A stretch of DNA of 64,000 nt from Sulfitobacter donghicola DSW-25 = KCTC 12864 = JCM 14565 (GCF_000622405.1 NZ_JASF01000005.1:1922001-1986000), one strand, 5' to 3'; positions 17,814 through 27,936 are shown, counted from the stretch's first letter. Notes: generated from the sequence alone by a model not told the origin. Program-made: numbers and translations.

Positions 17814-19639
17814 CACTTCTTAGGCTCGGCTTTTGCCTGACGGGAAAAGCTGCTTTTGATGTTGCCCAAGAGATCAGGTTTGTAACCTTGGCTACGCATG
17901 ATCAAATACTGCTGGGTAAAGGTGATCGTGTTGTTCGCAATCCAGTATACCACCAGACCCGAGGCAAAGCTGCCCAGCATGAACATGAAGACCCATGGCA
18001 TCCACGCAAAAATCATCTTTTGCGTTGGGTCTGTGGGCGCTGGGTTCAGCTTTTGCTGCAACCACATGGAGATACCCAGCAAGAGGGGCAAGATGCCGAT
18101 AAAGACCAGCGCCATGATGCTGCCCACCTCGGGCGCGCCCCATGGCAGCAACCCATAGAGGTTAAAGATGGTTGTTGGATCTGGTGCGCTAAGGTCTTGG
18201 AACGGACCAAAGAACGGCGCATGGCGCAACTCGATCGTAACGAAAATCACTTTGTACAATGAGAAGAAGATCGGGATCTGCAACAGGATCGGGAGACAAC
18301 CAGCAGCTGGGTTTACTTTTTCCTTTTTGTAGAGCTCCATCATGCCCTGCTGGACTTTCTGACGGTCATCGCCAGCTTCCTCTTTGAGCTTTTCCATTTT
18401 TGGCTGAAGCTCTTTCATCTTGGCCATGGAAACGTAGGATTTATACGCCAATGGGAAGAGCAGAGCCTTGATCAGCAAGGTCAGCGCAATGATGGAAATA
18501 CCCATGTTGCCGATCAAAAGGTTAAGCTGGTGCAACAGCCAGAAGATCGGTTTTGTCAGGAACGAGAACCAGCCCCAGTCGATCGAGTCGATGAAGTTGT
18601 AAACGCCTGCGTCTTCATAGGTTTTCAGAACTTCCCATTCTTTTGCACCTACAAAAAACTGCGTGGTGTTCGAGATCGTTTGCCCAGTGGCAACCGTTTG
18701 AACAGGGCTGACGGCTTCGGTTTGGTAAATGTCGCGGCGTTCGTCGTATTTGGCTACGGATTTAAATGCGGTCCCTTGGGTCGGGATCAAAACGCTCATC
18801 CAATAGTGGTCGGTAAATCCGATCCAGCCGTTTTCAGTGATGTTTTCTTCCAAGGTGCGCGCGCCAGCACGTTGGTTATATTCGAAATCGGGCATCTCAT
18901 CCCAGTTGATTTCCGAATACTCACCGTCGGTCATCGCAACAACGCCTTCATGAAGAATGAAGAAGTTTTTCAGATCCGTTGGCTCGCCATGGCGGGCAAG
19001 AACGGCGTAAGGCGCCATAGATGCCGCTGTTTCACCTGTGTTTTCAACCGATTGCGTGATGGTGAACATATACTCATCATCGACAGCGATCTTTTTGGAG
19101 AACACAAGGCCCGCGCCATTATCCCAGCTGAGCGTTACAGGGGTTTCAACGCTGAGCGTTTCACCCTCTGATAGCTGCCATTCGGTGTTCGGGCCAGGGA
19201 CGGAGGATGGATCAACGCCTGATGCTGCTGCCCACCCATGCAATGCGTATTGCGCGTTGTCTTCGTTTGCGGGGAAGAGGATTTCAACGACGGTTGCATC
19301 GTCTTCTAGCGAGGTCTGGTAATCGTTCAGCGACAGCTGGTCGATCCGCCCACCCAGTAACGAAAGCGAGCCGCTAAGGCGCTGAGTTTCGATTGCAACA
19401 CGCGGTGCGCTTTCCAATGCACTAGGTGCTGTTTCCGTGCTGGCCGTAGCAGCAGGTGCAGCCGAAGAGACATCGGCACTTGGCGTAGCAAGTGAGCCCT
19501 CGACCGGAGCTGATTGCGACGCGATTGTTCCGTCGATCGGTGTTTCAGGTTCTGGTGGTGGGAAAAGCACAAACCACACAAGGATCACAACAAAGCTAAG
19601 CGCTGTCGCAATGATTAAATTCTTGTTCTGATCGTCCAT
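17813..19639 (-). CDS. yidC: Membrane protein insertase YidC
   Basis: Inserts inner-membrane proteins alone or with SecYEG. Product 608 residues from MDDQNKNLII, the standard start. Membrane segment 1 at ~7-26, a large periplasmic beta domain (~60-350), then the conserved C-terminal insertase region (IFWLLHQLNLLIGNMGISII, MKELQPKMEKLKEE). A Pro/Ala/Ser-rich stretch (~30-75) follows the first helix. Confidence 0.96.
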   Translation of the reverse strand: MDDQNKNLIIATALSFVVILVWFVLFPPPEPETPIDGTIASQSAPVEGSLATPSADVSSAAPAATASTETAPSALESAPRVAIETQRLSGSLSLLGGRIDQLSLNDYQTSLEDDATVVEILFPANEDNAQYALHGWAAASGVDPSSVPGPNTEWQLSEGETLSVETPVTLSWDNGAGLVFSKKIAVDDEYMFTITQSVENTGETAASMAPYAVLARHGEPTDLKNFFILHEGVVAMTDGEYSEINWDEMPDFEYNQRAGARTLEENITENGWIGFTDHYWMSVLIPTQGTAFKSVAKYDERRDIYQTEAVSPVQTVATGQTISNTTQFFVGAKEWEVLKTYEDAGVYNFIDSIDWGWFSFLTKPIFWLLHQLNLLIGNMGISIIALTLLIKALLFPLAYKSYVSMAKMKELQPKMEKLKEEAGDDRQKVQQGMMELYKKEKVNPAAGCLPILLQIPIFFSLYKVIFVTIELRHAPFFGPFQDLSAPDPTTIFNLYGLLPWGAPEVGSIMALVFIGILPLLLGISMWLQQKLNPAPTDPTQKMIFAWMPWVFMFMLGSFASGLVVYWIANNTITFTQQYLIMRSQGYKPDLLGNIKSSFSRQAKAEPKK

Positions 19640-19757
19640 TGGCACCGCCACCTGATGTCTAAAAACTGTTCGGTCGGTACACAACGGGGAGGGCAAAAGG
19701 TCAAGCGGATTCGCGTAAACCTAGGCGAAAGCAGCCTATGTTTCGTCAGTTTTCCAG

Positions 19758-21314
19758 TTATTTCGGCCGCGTTTGCATGATTTGGGGAACCTCATCCAGT
19801 TTGGCGTTATGTGCTGCGATCCATTCCAATGTTTGATCGAACGGCATGGGGCGTGCGATACCAAAGCCCTGAACGTGACTGCAACCAAGCTGGGCCAGTA
19901 AAACGTGTTCTCCTACGGTTTCAACGCCTTCTGCTAAGGTTTCAACCTGTAGCCTTTCCGCCATGGTCAAAATGGCGCTGATCATTCTTTGCTGTTCGGG
20001 GTCGCGATCTGCTTTTGCGACAAAACTCCGGTCGATCTTTATTCGACTGACGGAGAACCGCCGAATAGATGCGATGGACGCATTTCCAGTGCCAAAGTCA
20101 TCTAGATCGATCCGACACCCAAGCGCCCCAAGAGCGTTAATATTGCGAGAGATCATATCATCGGGGGAATTTGCAACGACGGTCTCAAGCACTTCAACCG
20201 CTAGACGGTCTGGCGTTAACTCAAAGCGGTCCAGATCCCATTTGACCTTTTCAACCAATTTGGGGTTGCTCAAATCGGAACCCGCAAAATTCACGCCGAC
20301 CTGAGGGATTTCGACGCCTGCTGCATCCCATTTCTTAATGGCGCGAAAGCTGTGATAAATCATAATTTCTGCAAGGCGCTCAAGGGAGTTTGTAGCCTCG
20401 ATCGCTGGAAGGAATTGCGCCGGAGGGATCACGCCGCGGATGGGGTGTGTCCAACGGGCCAAGGCTTCAAAGCCTGTGATCTTACCAGTATCGGTGCAAA
20501 TCTGAGGCTGAAACCATGGCGTGATCTCACCTGACTCTAGCGCTGCTACAACGTCTTCGTGCAATTCGCGGCGTGCTTTTCGTTCTTGGTGCATCTCTTC
20601 TGAGTATGCACGGATGCTTGATGCGCCCCTTGATTGCGCGCTGTGTAGCGCAACGCAGGCTGCCTCTAGCCAATCTGCTGGATTACGATGGGGCGCCCGA
20701 TTGTGTTGGCAAAAGCCGATGCAGACATCGGTATAAATAACGGTTCCGTCTATTGATGTGGGTTCTTCAGCGGCGGTTTGCAGGCGGCCCGCCATTTGGA
20801 TGCATAGCTCTAGTGATAATTGACGGACGGGGGAAACGCAGACGGCAAAGCGTGCGTCGCCAATTTGGCCAATAAAATCATTGTCACGGATGACACCCGC
20901 AAGACGTTCACCCACACGGTGAACAACCATATCACCCGCGGCCTGACCAAAGCGAGCAACAAGGTCATTAAATCCCTCAATTTCAATCACATGGATGCAA
21001 GATTTTTGGCTGGTTTGCATTGTTTCAGCATAAACAGCTTCACAGCGTTTCGACATAGATTGACGGGTAAGGAGGCCATTTTCATGAAATGTGTCGTCGG
21101 AATCAGATCCCAAGTATCCCGTAAAACCACCGGAAAGAAGATAGGCTGCAGGAAGAACAGCAGCGAAAACCAATAATGCCCCTTCTCCGCCGAACCAGAA
21201 TGCGGCAAGGGAAATTGCGGGAATAAAGGCAAGCGCAGGTGGCCCTGTAAAAAGATTATAGAATCGCTGACGAAATTGCTTTGACTGATTTCTACTAATC
21301 TTAGCGTTCTGCAT
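19758..21314 (-). CDS. Membrane cyclic-di-GMP phosphodiesterase with degenerate GGDEF and EAL domains
   Basis: Product 518 residues from the ATG at 21314, which follows AGGAGG at ten bases; a longer start at 21344 has no ribosome binding site. Two hydrophobic segments (~26-63), a GGDEF-like domain in which the active motif reads IGDARF (151-156), then an EAL domain. EAL residues look intact: E283 (FEALAR), N342, DDFGTG (405-410), K426 and E462. It therefore probably degrades cyclic di-GMP and cannot synthesise it through the GGDEF domain. Confidence 0.9.
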   Translation of the reverse strand: MQNAKISRNQSKQFRQRFYNLFTGPPALAFIPAISLAAFWFGGEGALLVFAAVLPAAYLLSGGFTGYLGSDSDDTFHENGLLTRQSMSKRCEAVYAETMQTSQKSCIHVIEIEGFNDLVARFGQAAGDMVVHRVGERLAGVIRDNDFIGQIGDARFAVCVSPVRQLSLELCIQMAGRLQTAAEEPTSIDGTVIYTDVCIGFCQHNRAPHRNPADWLEAACVALHSAQSRGASSIRAYSEEMHQERKARRELHEDVVAALESGEITPWFQPQICTDTGKITGFEALARWTHPIRGVIPPAQFLPAIEATNSLERLAEIMIYHSFRAIKKWDAAGVEIPQVGVNFAGSDLSNPKLVEKVKWDLDRFELTPDRLAVEVLETVVANSPDDMISRNINALGALGCRIDLDDFGTGNASIASIRRFSVSRIKIDRSFVAKADRDPEQQRMISAILTMAERLQVETLAEGVETVGEHVLLAQLGCSHVQGFGIARPMPFDQTLEWIAAHNAKLDEVPQIMQTRPK

Positions 21315-21420
21315 CACAGGCGCCCCTCCTGATTTGGGCCGCATGTGCGACCTTACGGGGCTACCTTAGGTGGAAATAAATCAGCCTTAAGTTAACAAGG
21401 CGAAGCATTTTTTAGGTTGG

Positions 21421-22302
21421 TTACTTCAAATTTTCTATATTTCGACTCAATCCCGCGAAATCGAACAATCCAGAATCAAGAAGATGGGAAGGGCGCGCAT
21501 TTGTAAGGGCGCGGAACATAACCTGACGTCGGCCTGGGCTGTTCTTTTCCCAGCCATCCAGAATCGCTTTGACTTGCTGGCGTTGCAGGCCATCTTGGGA
21601 GCCGCAAAGATCACATGGAATGATCGGGTAGTTCATCGCGTTAGAGAACTTTTCACAATCTTCTTCAGCGACATGGGCGAGGGGGCGATAAACAAATAGA
21701 TCGCCTTCCTCATTCACCAACTTTGGCGGCATGGTCGCTAGTCGCCCGCCGTGAAAAAGATTCATGAAAAAGGTTTCAAGAATGTCGTCACGGTGATGGC
21801 CCAACACAACAGCAGAGCAACCTTCCTCGCGTGCAATGCGATAAAGATTGCCGCGCCTTAGGCGGGAACAAAGGGCGCAAAAGGTGCGACCCGCCGGCAC
21901 TTTGTCCATTACGATAGAGTAGGTATCCTGATATTCGATCCGGTGCTCTACCCCCATTTTCTCTAGGAACTCAGGTAAAACTGTCGCGGGAAACCCAGGC
22001 TGGCCTTGGTCGAGGTTGCAGGCCAACAGCTCAACCGGCAATAGGCCGCGCCATTTCAATTCGTGCAATACCGCCAGCAAGGTATAGCTGTCTTTACCGC
22101 CGGAAAGGCAGACCAACCATTTGGTGCCGGGTTCGATCATGCCGTATTGATCAATCGCCTCGCGGGTCTGGCGAACGATACGCTTGCGCAGCTTTTTGAA
22201 CGAAGTCGTTTGAGGCGCACCTTCAAAGAGGGCATGAATTTCTTTGGCTTGATCCAGCATGTTGCGATCCTTGGGCGGGGTTTCTTTTGGCAGCGGGTTC
22301 AT
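21421..22302 (-). CDS. ttcA: tRNA 2-thiocytidine biosynthesis protein TtcA
   Basis: Thiolates cytidine-32 of tRNA. Product 293 residues. PP-loop ATP motif SGGKDS (67-72), the Fe-S cluster cysteines C142/C145 (CALC) and C230 in PCDLC, and GHHRDD. It follows a conserved small membrane protein gene on the same strand. Confidence 0.93.
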   Translation of the reverse strand: MNPLPKETPPKDRNMLDQAKEIHALFEGAPQTTSFKKLRKRIVRQTREAIDQYGMIEPGTKWLVCLSGGKDSYTLLAVLHELKWRGLLPVELLACNLDQGQPGFPATVLPEFLEKMGVEHRIEYQDTYSIVMDKVPAGRTFCALCSRLRRGNLYRIAREEGCSAVVLGHHRDDILETFFMNLFHGGRLATMPPKLVNEEGDLFVYRPLAHVAEEDCEKFSNAMNYPIIPCDLCGSQDGLQRQQVKAILDGWEKNSPGRRQVMFRALTNARPSHLLDSGLFDFAGLSRNIENLK

Positions 22303-22320
22303 CCTAGGCGCTGCACTGTG

Positions 22321-23031
22321 TCACTCAAAATGAGGCAGGGTTTGGCTCGAAAGAACGTTGCCGGTTTCCATATCAATGCGGGCGGCGTGGGTTTGGTTGG
22401 TTGTAGAATAGATAATGTCAAAGACGCCGTTACCTTGGGCTTGGGTCGCAAATATCATGCGGACCCCATTCAGGATCTTTTTGGGTTCGCTCCAGTCAGC
22501 TGTGGTGAGGTACAGGCTGCGCGTGTCCCGAGCGGAAAGGCGGGTGTCGTTATTGGTGTCTTCCTCGACGACTTCGATCAATTGACCGACAAATTTTGGG
22601 GTTCCCCCATTCGGTTCGGTCAGGATTTGCCGCGTTTCTAGAATGAGCCGATCCATTCCTTCAAACAGCCAGCGACTGCTTTGCGTGTTCATATTGACGA
22701 TGCGATAGTTAATTCTATTGCCGGTGCTGCTTTTGCTGATCCCGCTATAGGTAGAAATGTCTTGTTCTAGGAATAGAGGAACCGCGTAGATGTTTGCATT
22801 TCCGGATCGGGATAGGGCACCAAAGAACCTCTTTTTTTCTTGAGCCTGAACGGTTTCTTCTTCCGAGTCGTCAACGGGTGCAACAAGCGTATTCGTTGTG
22901 CGGGGTGAAAACAGATTTCGCGTTAGATCACGGCTCAGCTCTGACAATATCATGATCAGAGCGAAAAGCAGGCACAGGGCAATCGCCGCAGCGTTAAAGC
23001 GCCAAAGCCATTTGAAAAATCCAGTGTCCAT
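22321..23031 (-). CDS. Membrane-anchored conserved protein of unknown function
   Basis: About 236 residues; not assigned to a named family. Visible features: short cytoplasmic N-terminus, one membrane helix (~7-30), then a soluble domain that would lie in the periplasm, rich in beta-type sequence (YAVPLFLEQD, RWLFEGMDRLI, ARIDMETGNV). A GTG one codon upstream is an alternative start. It begins three bases after yidD and belongs to the rpmH-rnpA-yidD run. Confidence 0.75.
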   Translation of the reverse strand: MDTGFFKWLWRFNAAAIALCLLFALIMILSELSRDLTRNLFSPRTTNTLVAPVDDSEEETVQAQEKKRFFGALSRSGNANIYAVPLFLEQDISTYSGISKSSTGNRINYRIVNMNTQSSRWLFEGMDRLILETRQILTEPNGGTPKFVGQLIEVVEEDTNNDTRLSARDTRSLYLTTADWSEPKKILNGVRMIFATQAQGNGVFDIIYSTTNQTHAARIDMETGNVLSSQTLPHFE

Positions 23032-23034
23032 CAC

Positions 23035-23262
23035 TTAGTCCTTATCCGGTACAGGGTCATAGCCATCGCCACCCAAAGGATGGCAGCGCCCAATACGCCG
23101 CGCGGCAAGCAGGCTGCCCTTGAGGGGGCCGTGCTTTTCCAATGCTTCAAGAGCATAGGCCGAGCAGGTTGGTTGGTAGCGGCAATTGAACCCGACCCAA
23201 GGGCTGAAAACCAGACGGTAGAAGCGGATCGGAAGGGCGAGCAATTTTGCAAATAGGGTCAT
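23035..23262 (-). CDS. yidD: Membrane protein insertion efficiency factor YidD
   Basis: Small protein of 75 residues assisting YidC. Diagnostic pattern FNCRYQPTCSAYALEALEKHG and CHPLGGDGYDPVP. It overlaps rnpA by four bases (ATGA). Confidence 0.94.
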   Translation of the reverse strand: MTLFAKLLALPIRFYRLVFSPWVGFNCRYQPTCSAYALEALEKHGPLKGSLLAARRIGRCHPLGGDGYDPVPDKD

Positions 23263-23678
23263 TTGGTCGCCCCGTGCAAAATGCCCAGAGCTTTCTCCAT
23301 ATCCGACAATAGTTTGCTAAAGGGGAGGGCGGCAGTTGCAGTGTTGCGGCCGATCAGCACGTAATCATAACCCTGCTGTCCACCAGTAGGTAGAACAGCA
23401 CGGGCGACCTCGCGCAGGCGGCGCTTTGCTCGGTTTCGGGCAACGGCATTGCCCACCTTTTTTGAGCAGGTATAGCCGATCCGAATGCCTTCGGCCTCGT
23501 TTTCCTGTCTCTTGCGCATTTGCAGAACAAATCCAGCCATTGCCACACGTTTGCCGCGCGCGGCGCGTTGAAAATCACTGCGTTGCGTCAAAACGATGGG
23601 TTTTAGGCATGACAAAACCGCCGGAGACGCTGCCCCGTTGGCATTCGTGCCAATCAGGTCGGTCTCCGGCGGTGTCAT
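23259..23678 (-). CDS. rnpA: Ribonuclease P protein component
   Basis: Protein subunit of RNase P, 139 residues. The RNR motif is present in GNAVARNRAKRRLREV. The N-terminus is longer than in E. coli, as is common in Rhodobacteraceae; the exact start is not certain. Order rpmH-rnpA-yidD is conserved. Confidence 0.93.
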   Translation of the reverse strand: MTPPETDLIGTNANGAASPAVLSCLKPIVLTQRSDFQRAARGKRVAMAGFVLQMRKRQENEAEGIRIGYTCSKKVGNAVARNRAKRRLREVARAVLPTGGQQGYDYVLIGRNTATAALPFSKLLSDMEKALGILHGATK

Positions 23679-23699
23679 AACAATAGCCTTAAACGCGTA

Positions 23700-23834
23700 T
23701 TACGCGCTTAGTTCTTTGCGGCCTTGTGCGCGGCGCGCATTGATGATCTTGCGACCAGCTTTCGTTGCCATGCGTGCACGGAAACCGTGGCGGCGCTTGC
23801 GGACGAGGTTCGAGGGTTGATAGGTGCGTTTCAT
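23700..23834 (-). CDS. rpmH: 50S ribosomal protein L34
   Basis: 44 residues, [20 protein letters not shown] onward, the complete normal length. The frame is open upstream, but the start MKRTYQ is invariant in the family. The promoter should lie within 23835-24107, a gene-free stretch in which no firm hexamer pair was recognised. Confidence 0.97.
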   Translation of the reverse strand: MKRTYQPSNLVRKRRHGFRARMATKAGRKIINARRAQGRKELSA

Positions 23835-24125
23835 CGCTCCGTCTCCATCTTGTGTCAGTTGCGGCCAACGGATTCGCAGGCACACGTCAATTCAGACCCG
23901 TCCTTTAAGACGCCGATGCGCCCAAGTCAAACCCTGCAGTGGGGTTATTCGGGGTGATCTGCAATAAAACTTATGTTCTGAGACATGATTTGTTTCAGTG
24001 GGTGGCGTAAACACCTTAAAACGACGCATTTTCAACACGTGCGATCAACGACACGTGAGTTGGGTGTCATTCACCTGCCTCAAAGAGCATTTTGAGGTTA
24101 GCAGATAGTGAATAGGACCACTGAA

Positions 24126-24869
24126 ATGACGGATGCGAGCCAAGATATGAAACCGAAGTCCACAATTACCTCCTATATACCGCTCATCATAATCGGTGTC
24201 GTGGCCGTAATAGGGGCATTTGCATTGCGCGATTACCTTAGTTTCGAGGCGCTGCGAGACAACCGCGAAGCCCTCATCGGATTTCGTGACAATAATTTTG
24301 CTCTGACGGTTGCCGTGTTTATTCTGGTCTACGTGTTGATCGTGACCTTCTCCTTGCCGGGGGCGTTGATCGCAACATTGACGGGGGGGTTCTTGTTCGG
24401 GACGCTCTTTGGTTCGGCTGTGAATGTTGTGGGCGCAACTTTGGGGGCGATCCTGATCTTTTTGGCGGCGCGGTTCGGGCTTGGGGACAAGCTTAAGACG
24501 CGGATGGAGGCCTCGGAGGGGATGGTTTCGAAAATCAAGAAAGGTCTGGATGAGAACCAATGGTCGATGTTGTTCTTTATCCGTCTGGTGCCAGCAGTTC
24601 CGTTTTTTGTGGCTAATTTGATCCCTGCCTTTTTGGGGGTTCCGTTGAATCGGTTTGTGATTTCAACTTTCATCGGGATCATTCCGGGATCATTGGTATA
24701 TACGTCGGTGGGCGCTGGGCTGGGCGAAGTATTTGCGCGGGGCGAGACGCCGAATTTGGGGTTGATCTTTGAGCTTCACATTTTGTTGCCGATTTTGGGG
24801 CTATGTGCACTTTCTCTTATGCCCGTTGTTATTAAAGCCTTTGCAGGCAAGAAGGACCTTCTAAAATGA
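24126..24869 (+). CDS. TVP38/TMEM64 (VTT-domain) family membrane protein
   Basis: About 247 residues with several membrane helices and the VTT core (GFLFGTLFGSAVNVVGATLG, FIRLVPAVPFFVANLIPA). The ATG at 24126 has AGGA eight bases upstream; a GTG at 24108 would add six residues. The transport or lipid role is not known. It overlaps the following flavoprotein gene by four bases (ATGA); the pairing suggests a shared detoxification or membrane redox task, by inference only. Confidence 0.88.
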   Translation: MTDASQDMKPKSTITSYIPLIIIGVVAVIGAFALRDYLSFEALRDNREALIGFRDNNFALTVAVFILVYVLIVTFSLPGALIATLTGGFLFGTLFGSAVNVVGATLGAILIFLAARFGLGDKLKTRMEASEGMVSKIKKGLDENQWSMLFFIRLVPAVPFFVANLIPAFLGVPLNRFVISTFIGIIPGSLVYTSVGAGLGEVFARGETPNLGLIFELHILLPILGLCALSLMPVVIKAFAGKKDLLK

Positions 24870-26284
24870 AACGTATCAAGACGGATGTATTGGTTATCGG
24901 TGCTGGATCGGGCGGGTTGTCCGTTGCTGCGGGTGCTTCCCAGATGGGCGCGGATGTTGTTCTGCTAGAGGGCCATGAAATGGGGGGCGATTGCCTGAAC
25001 TTTGGCTGTGTCCCCTCCAAGGCGCTGATCGCCACGGGCAAAGCGGCTTATGGCCAGAAAAACAGTGAGCAATTTGGCGTTAGCAATGCGGCTGGTGTCA
25101 CTGATTATGCAGCGGCCAAGGATCATGTGGCTGATGTGGTTGCAACCATTGCGCCGATGGATAGTCAGGAGCGGTTTGAGGGATTTGGGATCACCGTTAT
25201 TCGCGAATACGGCTCGTTTATCTCGGCGACCGAAGTGCAAGCGGGGGATACAATTATTCAGGCGCGTCGGATTGTGATTTCGACGGGGTCTTCCCCGTTG
25301 GTGCCGCCGATCCCGGGGCTTGAGAATGTTCCTTATGAAACGAATGAGACCCTGTTTGAGCTGCGCGAGGCGCCAGAGCATTTGTTGGTGATTGGTGGCG
25401 GGCCGATTGGCATGGAGATGGCGCAGGCCCATATTCGGATGGGGTGCAAAGTGACCGTGATTGAAGGGGCCAAGGCGCTGGGCAAAGATGACCCTGAATT
25501 GGCCGAGGTTGTTCTGACTTCGTTGAAGGATGAAGGCGTTGAGATCGCTGAAGACGCTTTGGCCGCTGAAATCCGCGGGCAGGCTGGCGCGATTGAGGTC
25601 GAGACCAAGGATGGCCGCATCTTTAAGGGATCACATTTGCTGATGGCTGTTGGACGCCGCGCCAACGTTGACAAGCTGAACCTAGAGGCCGCGGGTATTG
25701 AGCCCACACGAACGGGTATCAAGGTAGATGACGGGCTGCGCACCACGAACAAGCGGGTTTATGCGATTGGCGATGTGGCAGGTGGCCTGCAATTTACCCA
25801 TGTCGCGGGGTATCATGCAGGGGTTATCATTCGTTCGATGTTGTTTGGTCTGCCTTCCAAGGCAAAAACGGCGCATATCCCTTGGGCGACATATACAGAC
25901 CCCGAGCTGTCTCAGGTTGGGTTGACCGAGGCGCAGGCCAAAGAGGAACATGGGGACGCTGTTGAGGTGGTTCGTTTCCACTTTAATCACAACGACCGCG
26001 CAATTGCCGAACGAAAGACAAAAGGGTTTATCAAAGTGATGGTCGTTAAAGGCCGCCCTGTTGGGGTTTCGATTGTCGGATATCAAGCAGGTGAGCTTAT
26101 CAATCTGTGGGCGCTGGCCTTGGCAAATAAAATGAAGATGAGCCAAATCGCAGCCATGGTCGCACCTTACCCCACAATTGGAGAGATTAATAAGCGTGCG
26201 GCCGGCGCGTATTTTAGCCCTCGTTTGTTTGAAAGTGACATGGTGAAACGTGTAGTCGGATTTGTTCAGCGGTTTATCCCGTGA
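24866..26284 (+). CDS. Pyridine nucleotide-disulfide oxidoreductase, MerA/Lpd-like
   Basis: FAD- and NAD(P)H-dependent reductase of 472 residues. FAD motif VLVIGAGSGGLSVA, redox-active cysteines C43 and C48 (GGDCLNFGCVPSK), NAD motif VIGGGPIGMEMA, second FAD region RVYAIGDVAGG and a C-terminal dimerisation domain. It lacks an N-terminal HMA domain and the C-terminal vicinal Cys pair of mercuric reductase, so it is not classed as MerA. Coupled to the TVP38 gene. Confidence 0.9.
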   Translation: MKRIKTDVLVIGAGSGGLSVAAGASQMGADVVLLEGHEMGGDCLNFGCVPSKALIATGKAAYGQKNSEQFGVSNAAGVTDYAAAKDHVADVVATIAPMDSQERFEGFGITVIREYGSFISATEVQAGDTIIQARRIVISTGSSPLVPPIPGLENVPYETNETLFELREAPEHLLVIGGGPIGMEMAQAHIRMGCKVTVIEGAKALGKDDPELAEVVLTSLKDEGVEIAEDALAAEIRGQAGAIEVETKDGRIFKGSHLLMAVGRRANVDKLNLEAAGIEPTRTGIKVDDGLRTTNKRVYAIGDVAGGLQFTHVAGYHAGVIIRSMLFGLPSKAKTAHIPWATYTDPELSQVGLTEAQAKEEHGDAVEVVRFHFNHNDRAIAERKTKGFIKVMVVKGRPVGVSIVGYQAGELINLWALALANKMKMSQIAAMVAPYPTIGEINKRAAGAYFSPRLFESDMVKRVVGFVQRFIP

Positions 26285-26341
26285 GCTGGTTGGCGCGCGT
26301 CTTTGACGACGCCCCACCCACCATCCCAAGGGGACGCGTAC

Positions 26342-27727
26342 ATGATTAACTCTCTTTCGGGGCGCTTGTTGGTTCTGACCACAATATTTGTGATGATTGC
26401 GGAAATTATGATTTTCGTTCCCTCCATCGCGCGGTTTCGTGAAGACTATATGTTGAACCGGCTGGAACGGGCGCAGATCGCGTCATTGACCCTGTTGGCC
26501 GATGACATGATCGATGCAGAGTTGGAAGCGGAGCTGTTGCTAAACGCCGAAGTTTTCAACGTTGTGTTACGGCGCGATGAAGTCCGACAGCTGGCTCTAA
26601 CCTCTCCAATGCCACAGCTGATATCAGAAACTGTCGATCTGCGGGATAATTCAGCGTTCATGCTGATCCGCGATGCTGGTCGGCGGCTTTTGACGCAAGA
26701 GAACGAAGTCATCCGCGTGATCGGAGCGCCAGTGCGTGACGCAGGCCTTTTGATTGAGGTCACGATGGAAACCGCCCCAATGCGTGCGGCGATGATCGAC
26801 TATGGCTTGCGCATTCTACTGCTGTCGGCCGTGATTTCCGTTATCACGGCATTTTTGTTGTTTGTCGCCATGCGGTTTCTTTTGGTGAAACCCATTAAAG
26901 GGGTCGTGAGCCACATGCAGCACTATGCTGCTGCCCCTGAAGATGCCCGTCGGGTTATCTCGCCCTCTGCAAGGGTTACTGAGGTGAGAGAAGCGGAAGA
27001 GGCGTTGAAATCCCTGCAGACCGAGCTGACAGGCGCGCTAAAGCAAAAAGAGCGCTTGGCGCAACTTGGCTCAGCGGTAAGTAAAATTAGCCATGATTTG
27101 AGAAATATCCTCACCTCGGCGCAATTGTTCACCGATCGGATCGAGATGTCGAAAGACCCCGTTGTGTCGCGTATGGCGCCAAAACTGGTCGGGTCGATTA
27201 CGCGTGCGGTTCACCTGTGCGAATCAACGCTAGCGTTTGGGCGCGCAGAAGAGCCGGGGCCCACATTGACAATGGTTGCGCTGGAAGAGGTGCTGAATGA
27301 CGTTCTGGATAGTGAACAGCTCGCGATTGGAGAGTTTGACCTCGCCTTGAAAGCGGATGTTCCTGAGGGCTTTGAGGTGCGCGCAGATCCAGAGCAGTTG
27401 TACCGCGTTATCAGTAACTTAATTCGTAATGCACGTCAGGCCATAATGGTTTCAGGCGCTTCCGGAGAGATTTGCGTCTCGGCTGCGGAGACAGCTGATA
27501 GATGGAACATCTCGCTGCGCGATACTGGACCGGGATTGCCACCCAAAGCGCAAGAACACTTGTTCTCACCTTTTCAGGGTTCCGTTCGGAAGGGAGGGAC
27601 AGGCTTAGGCTTGGCTATCTCGGCTGAACTAATGCGTGGCCATGGCGGTGATATCCAATTGGTTCAAACCAGTGCGGAGGGCACGGAATTCCTGATCACT
27701 TTGCCAAAAGGGGAAAGCGCAATTTAA
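26342..27727 (+). CDS. Sensor histidine kinase (orphan)
   Basis: Product 461 residues from MINSLSGRLL, with AGGGGA upstream; the longer start reads through the preceding intergene. Two membrane helices (~8-28 and ~157-180) bracket a ~125-residue periplasmic sensor, followed by a HAMP-like linker. Phospho-acceptor H251 (KISHDLRN), N363 (LIRNARQA), DTGPGLP (394-400) and GTGLGLA (419-425) indicate an active kinase. No response regulator is adjacent, so the partner is elsewhere. Confidence 0.92.
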   Translation: MINSLSGRLLVLTTIFVMIAEIMIFVPSIARFREDYMLNRLERAQIASLTLLADDMIDAELEAELLLNAEVFNVVLRRDEVRQLALTSPMPQLISETVDLRDNSAFMLIRDAGRRLLTQENEVIRVIGAPVRDAGLLIEVTMETAPMRAAMIDYGLRILLLSAVISVITAFLLFVAMRFLLVKPIKGVVSHMQHYAAAPEDARRVISPSARVTEVREAEEALKSLQTELTGALKQKERLAQLGSAVSKISHDLRNILTSAQLFTDRIEMSKDPVVSRMAPKLVGSITRAVHLCESTLAFGRAEEPGPTLTMVALEEVLNDVLDSEQLAIGEFDLALKADVPEGFEVRADPEQLYRVISNLIRNARQAIMVSGASGEICVSAAETADRWNISLRDTGPGLPPKAQEHLFSPFQGSVRKGGTGLGLAISAELMRGHGGDIQLVQTSAEGTEFLITLPKGESAI

Positions 27728-27805
27728 AGAATTTTGCGTTCTTTCGATTTTTGAGGAAGAAGAGGCTTGCATTGCCTGAGCGCTACTACTAAACCGCCTC
27801 TCAGT

Positions 27806-27882
27806 GGACCGATAGCTCAGCTGGATAGAGTACCTGACTACGAATCAGGGGGTCGGGGGTTCGAATCCTCCTCGGTCCGCCA
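27806..27882 (+). tRNA. tRNA-Arg (anticodon ACG)
   Basis: Complete cloverleaf including encoded CCA: acceptor GGACCGA/TCGGTCC, anticodon stem CCTGA/TCAGG with loop CTACGAA, anticodon ACG at 27840-27842, T loop TTCGAAT. Its 3' end is the left attachment site of the integrated element downstream. Confidence 0.97.
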
Positions 27883-27883
27883 C
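27869..27883 (+). repeat. Left attachment site (attL)
   Basis: TCCTCGGTCCGCCAC, covering the 3' acceptor strand and CCA of tRNA-Arg. Identical to the copy at the right end. Confidence 0.85.
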
Positions 27884-27936
27884 TGCCCTAATTCAAGTAT
27901 ATGATTTCAAACAGGAACGTTTGAAGTGTCGATATC

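Noticed and set aside
24866..26284. Mercuric reductase
   Set aside because: No HMA domain, no C-terminal Cys pair and no mer genes around it.
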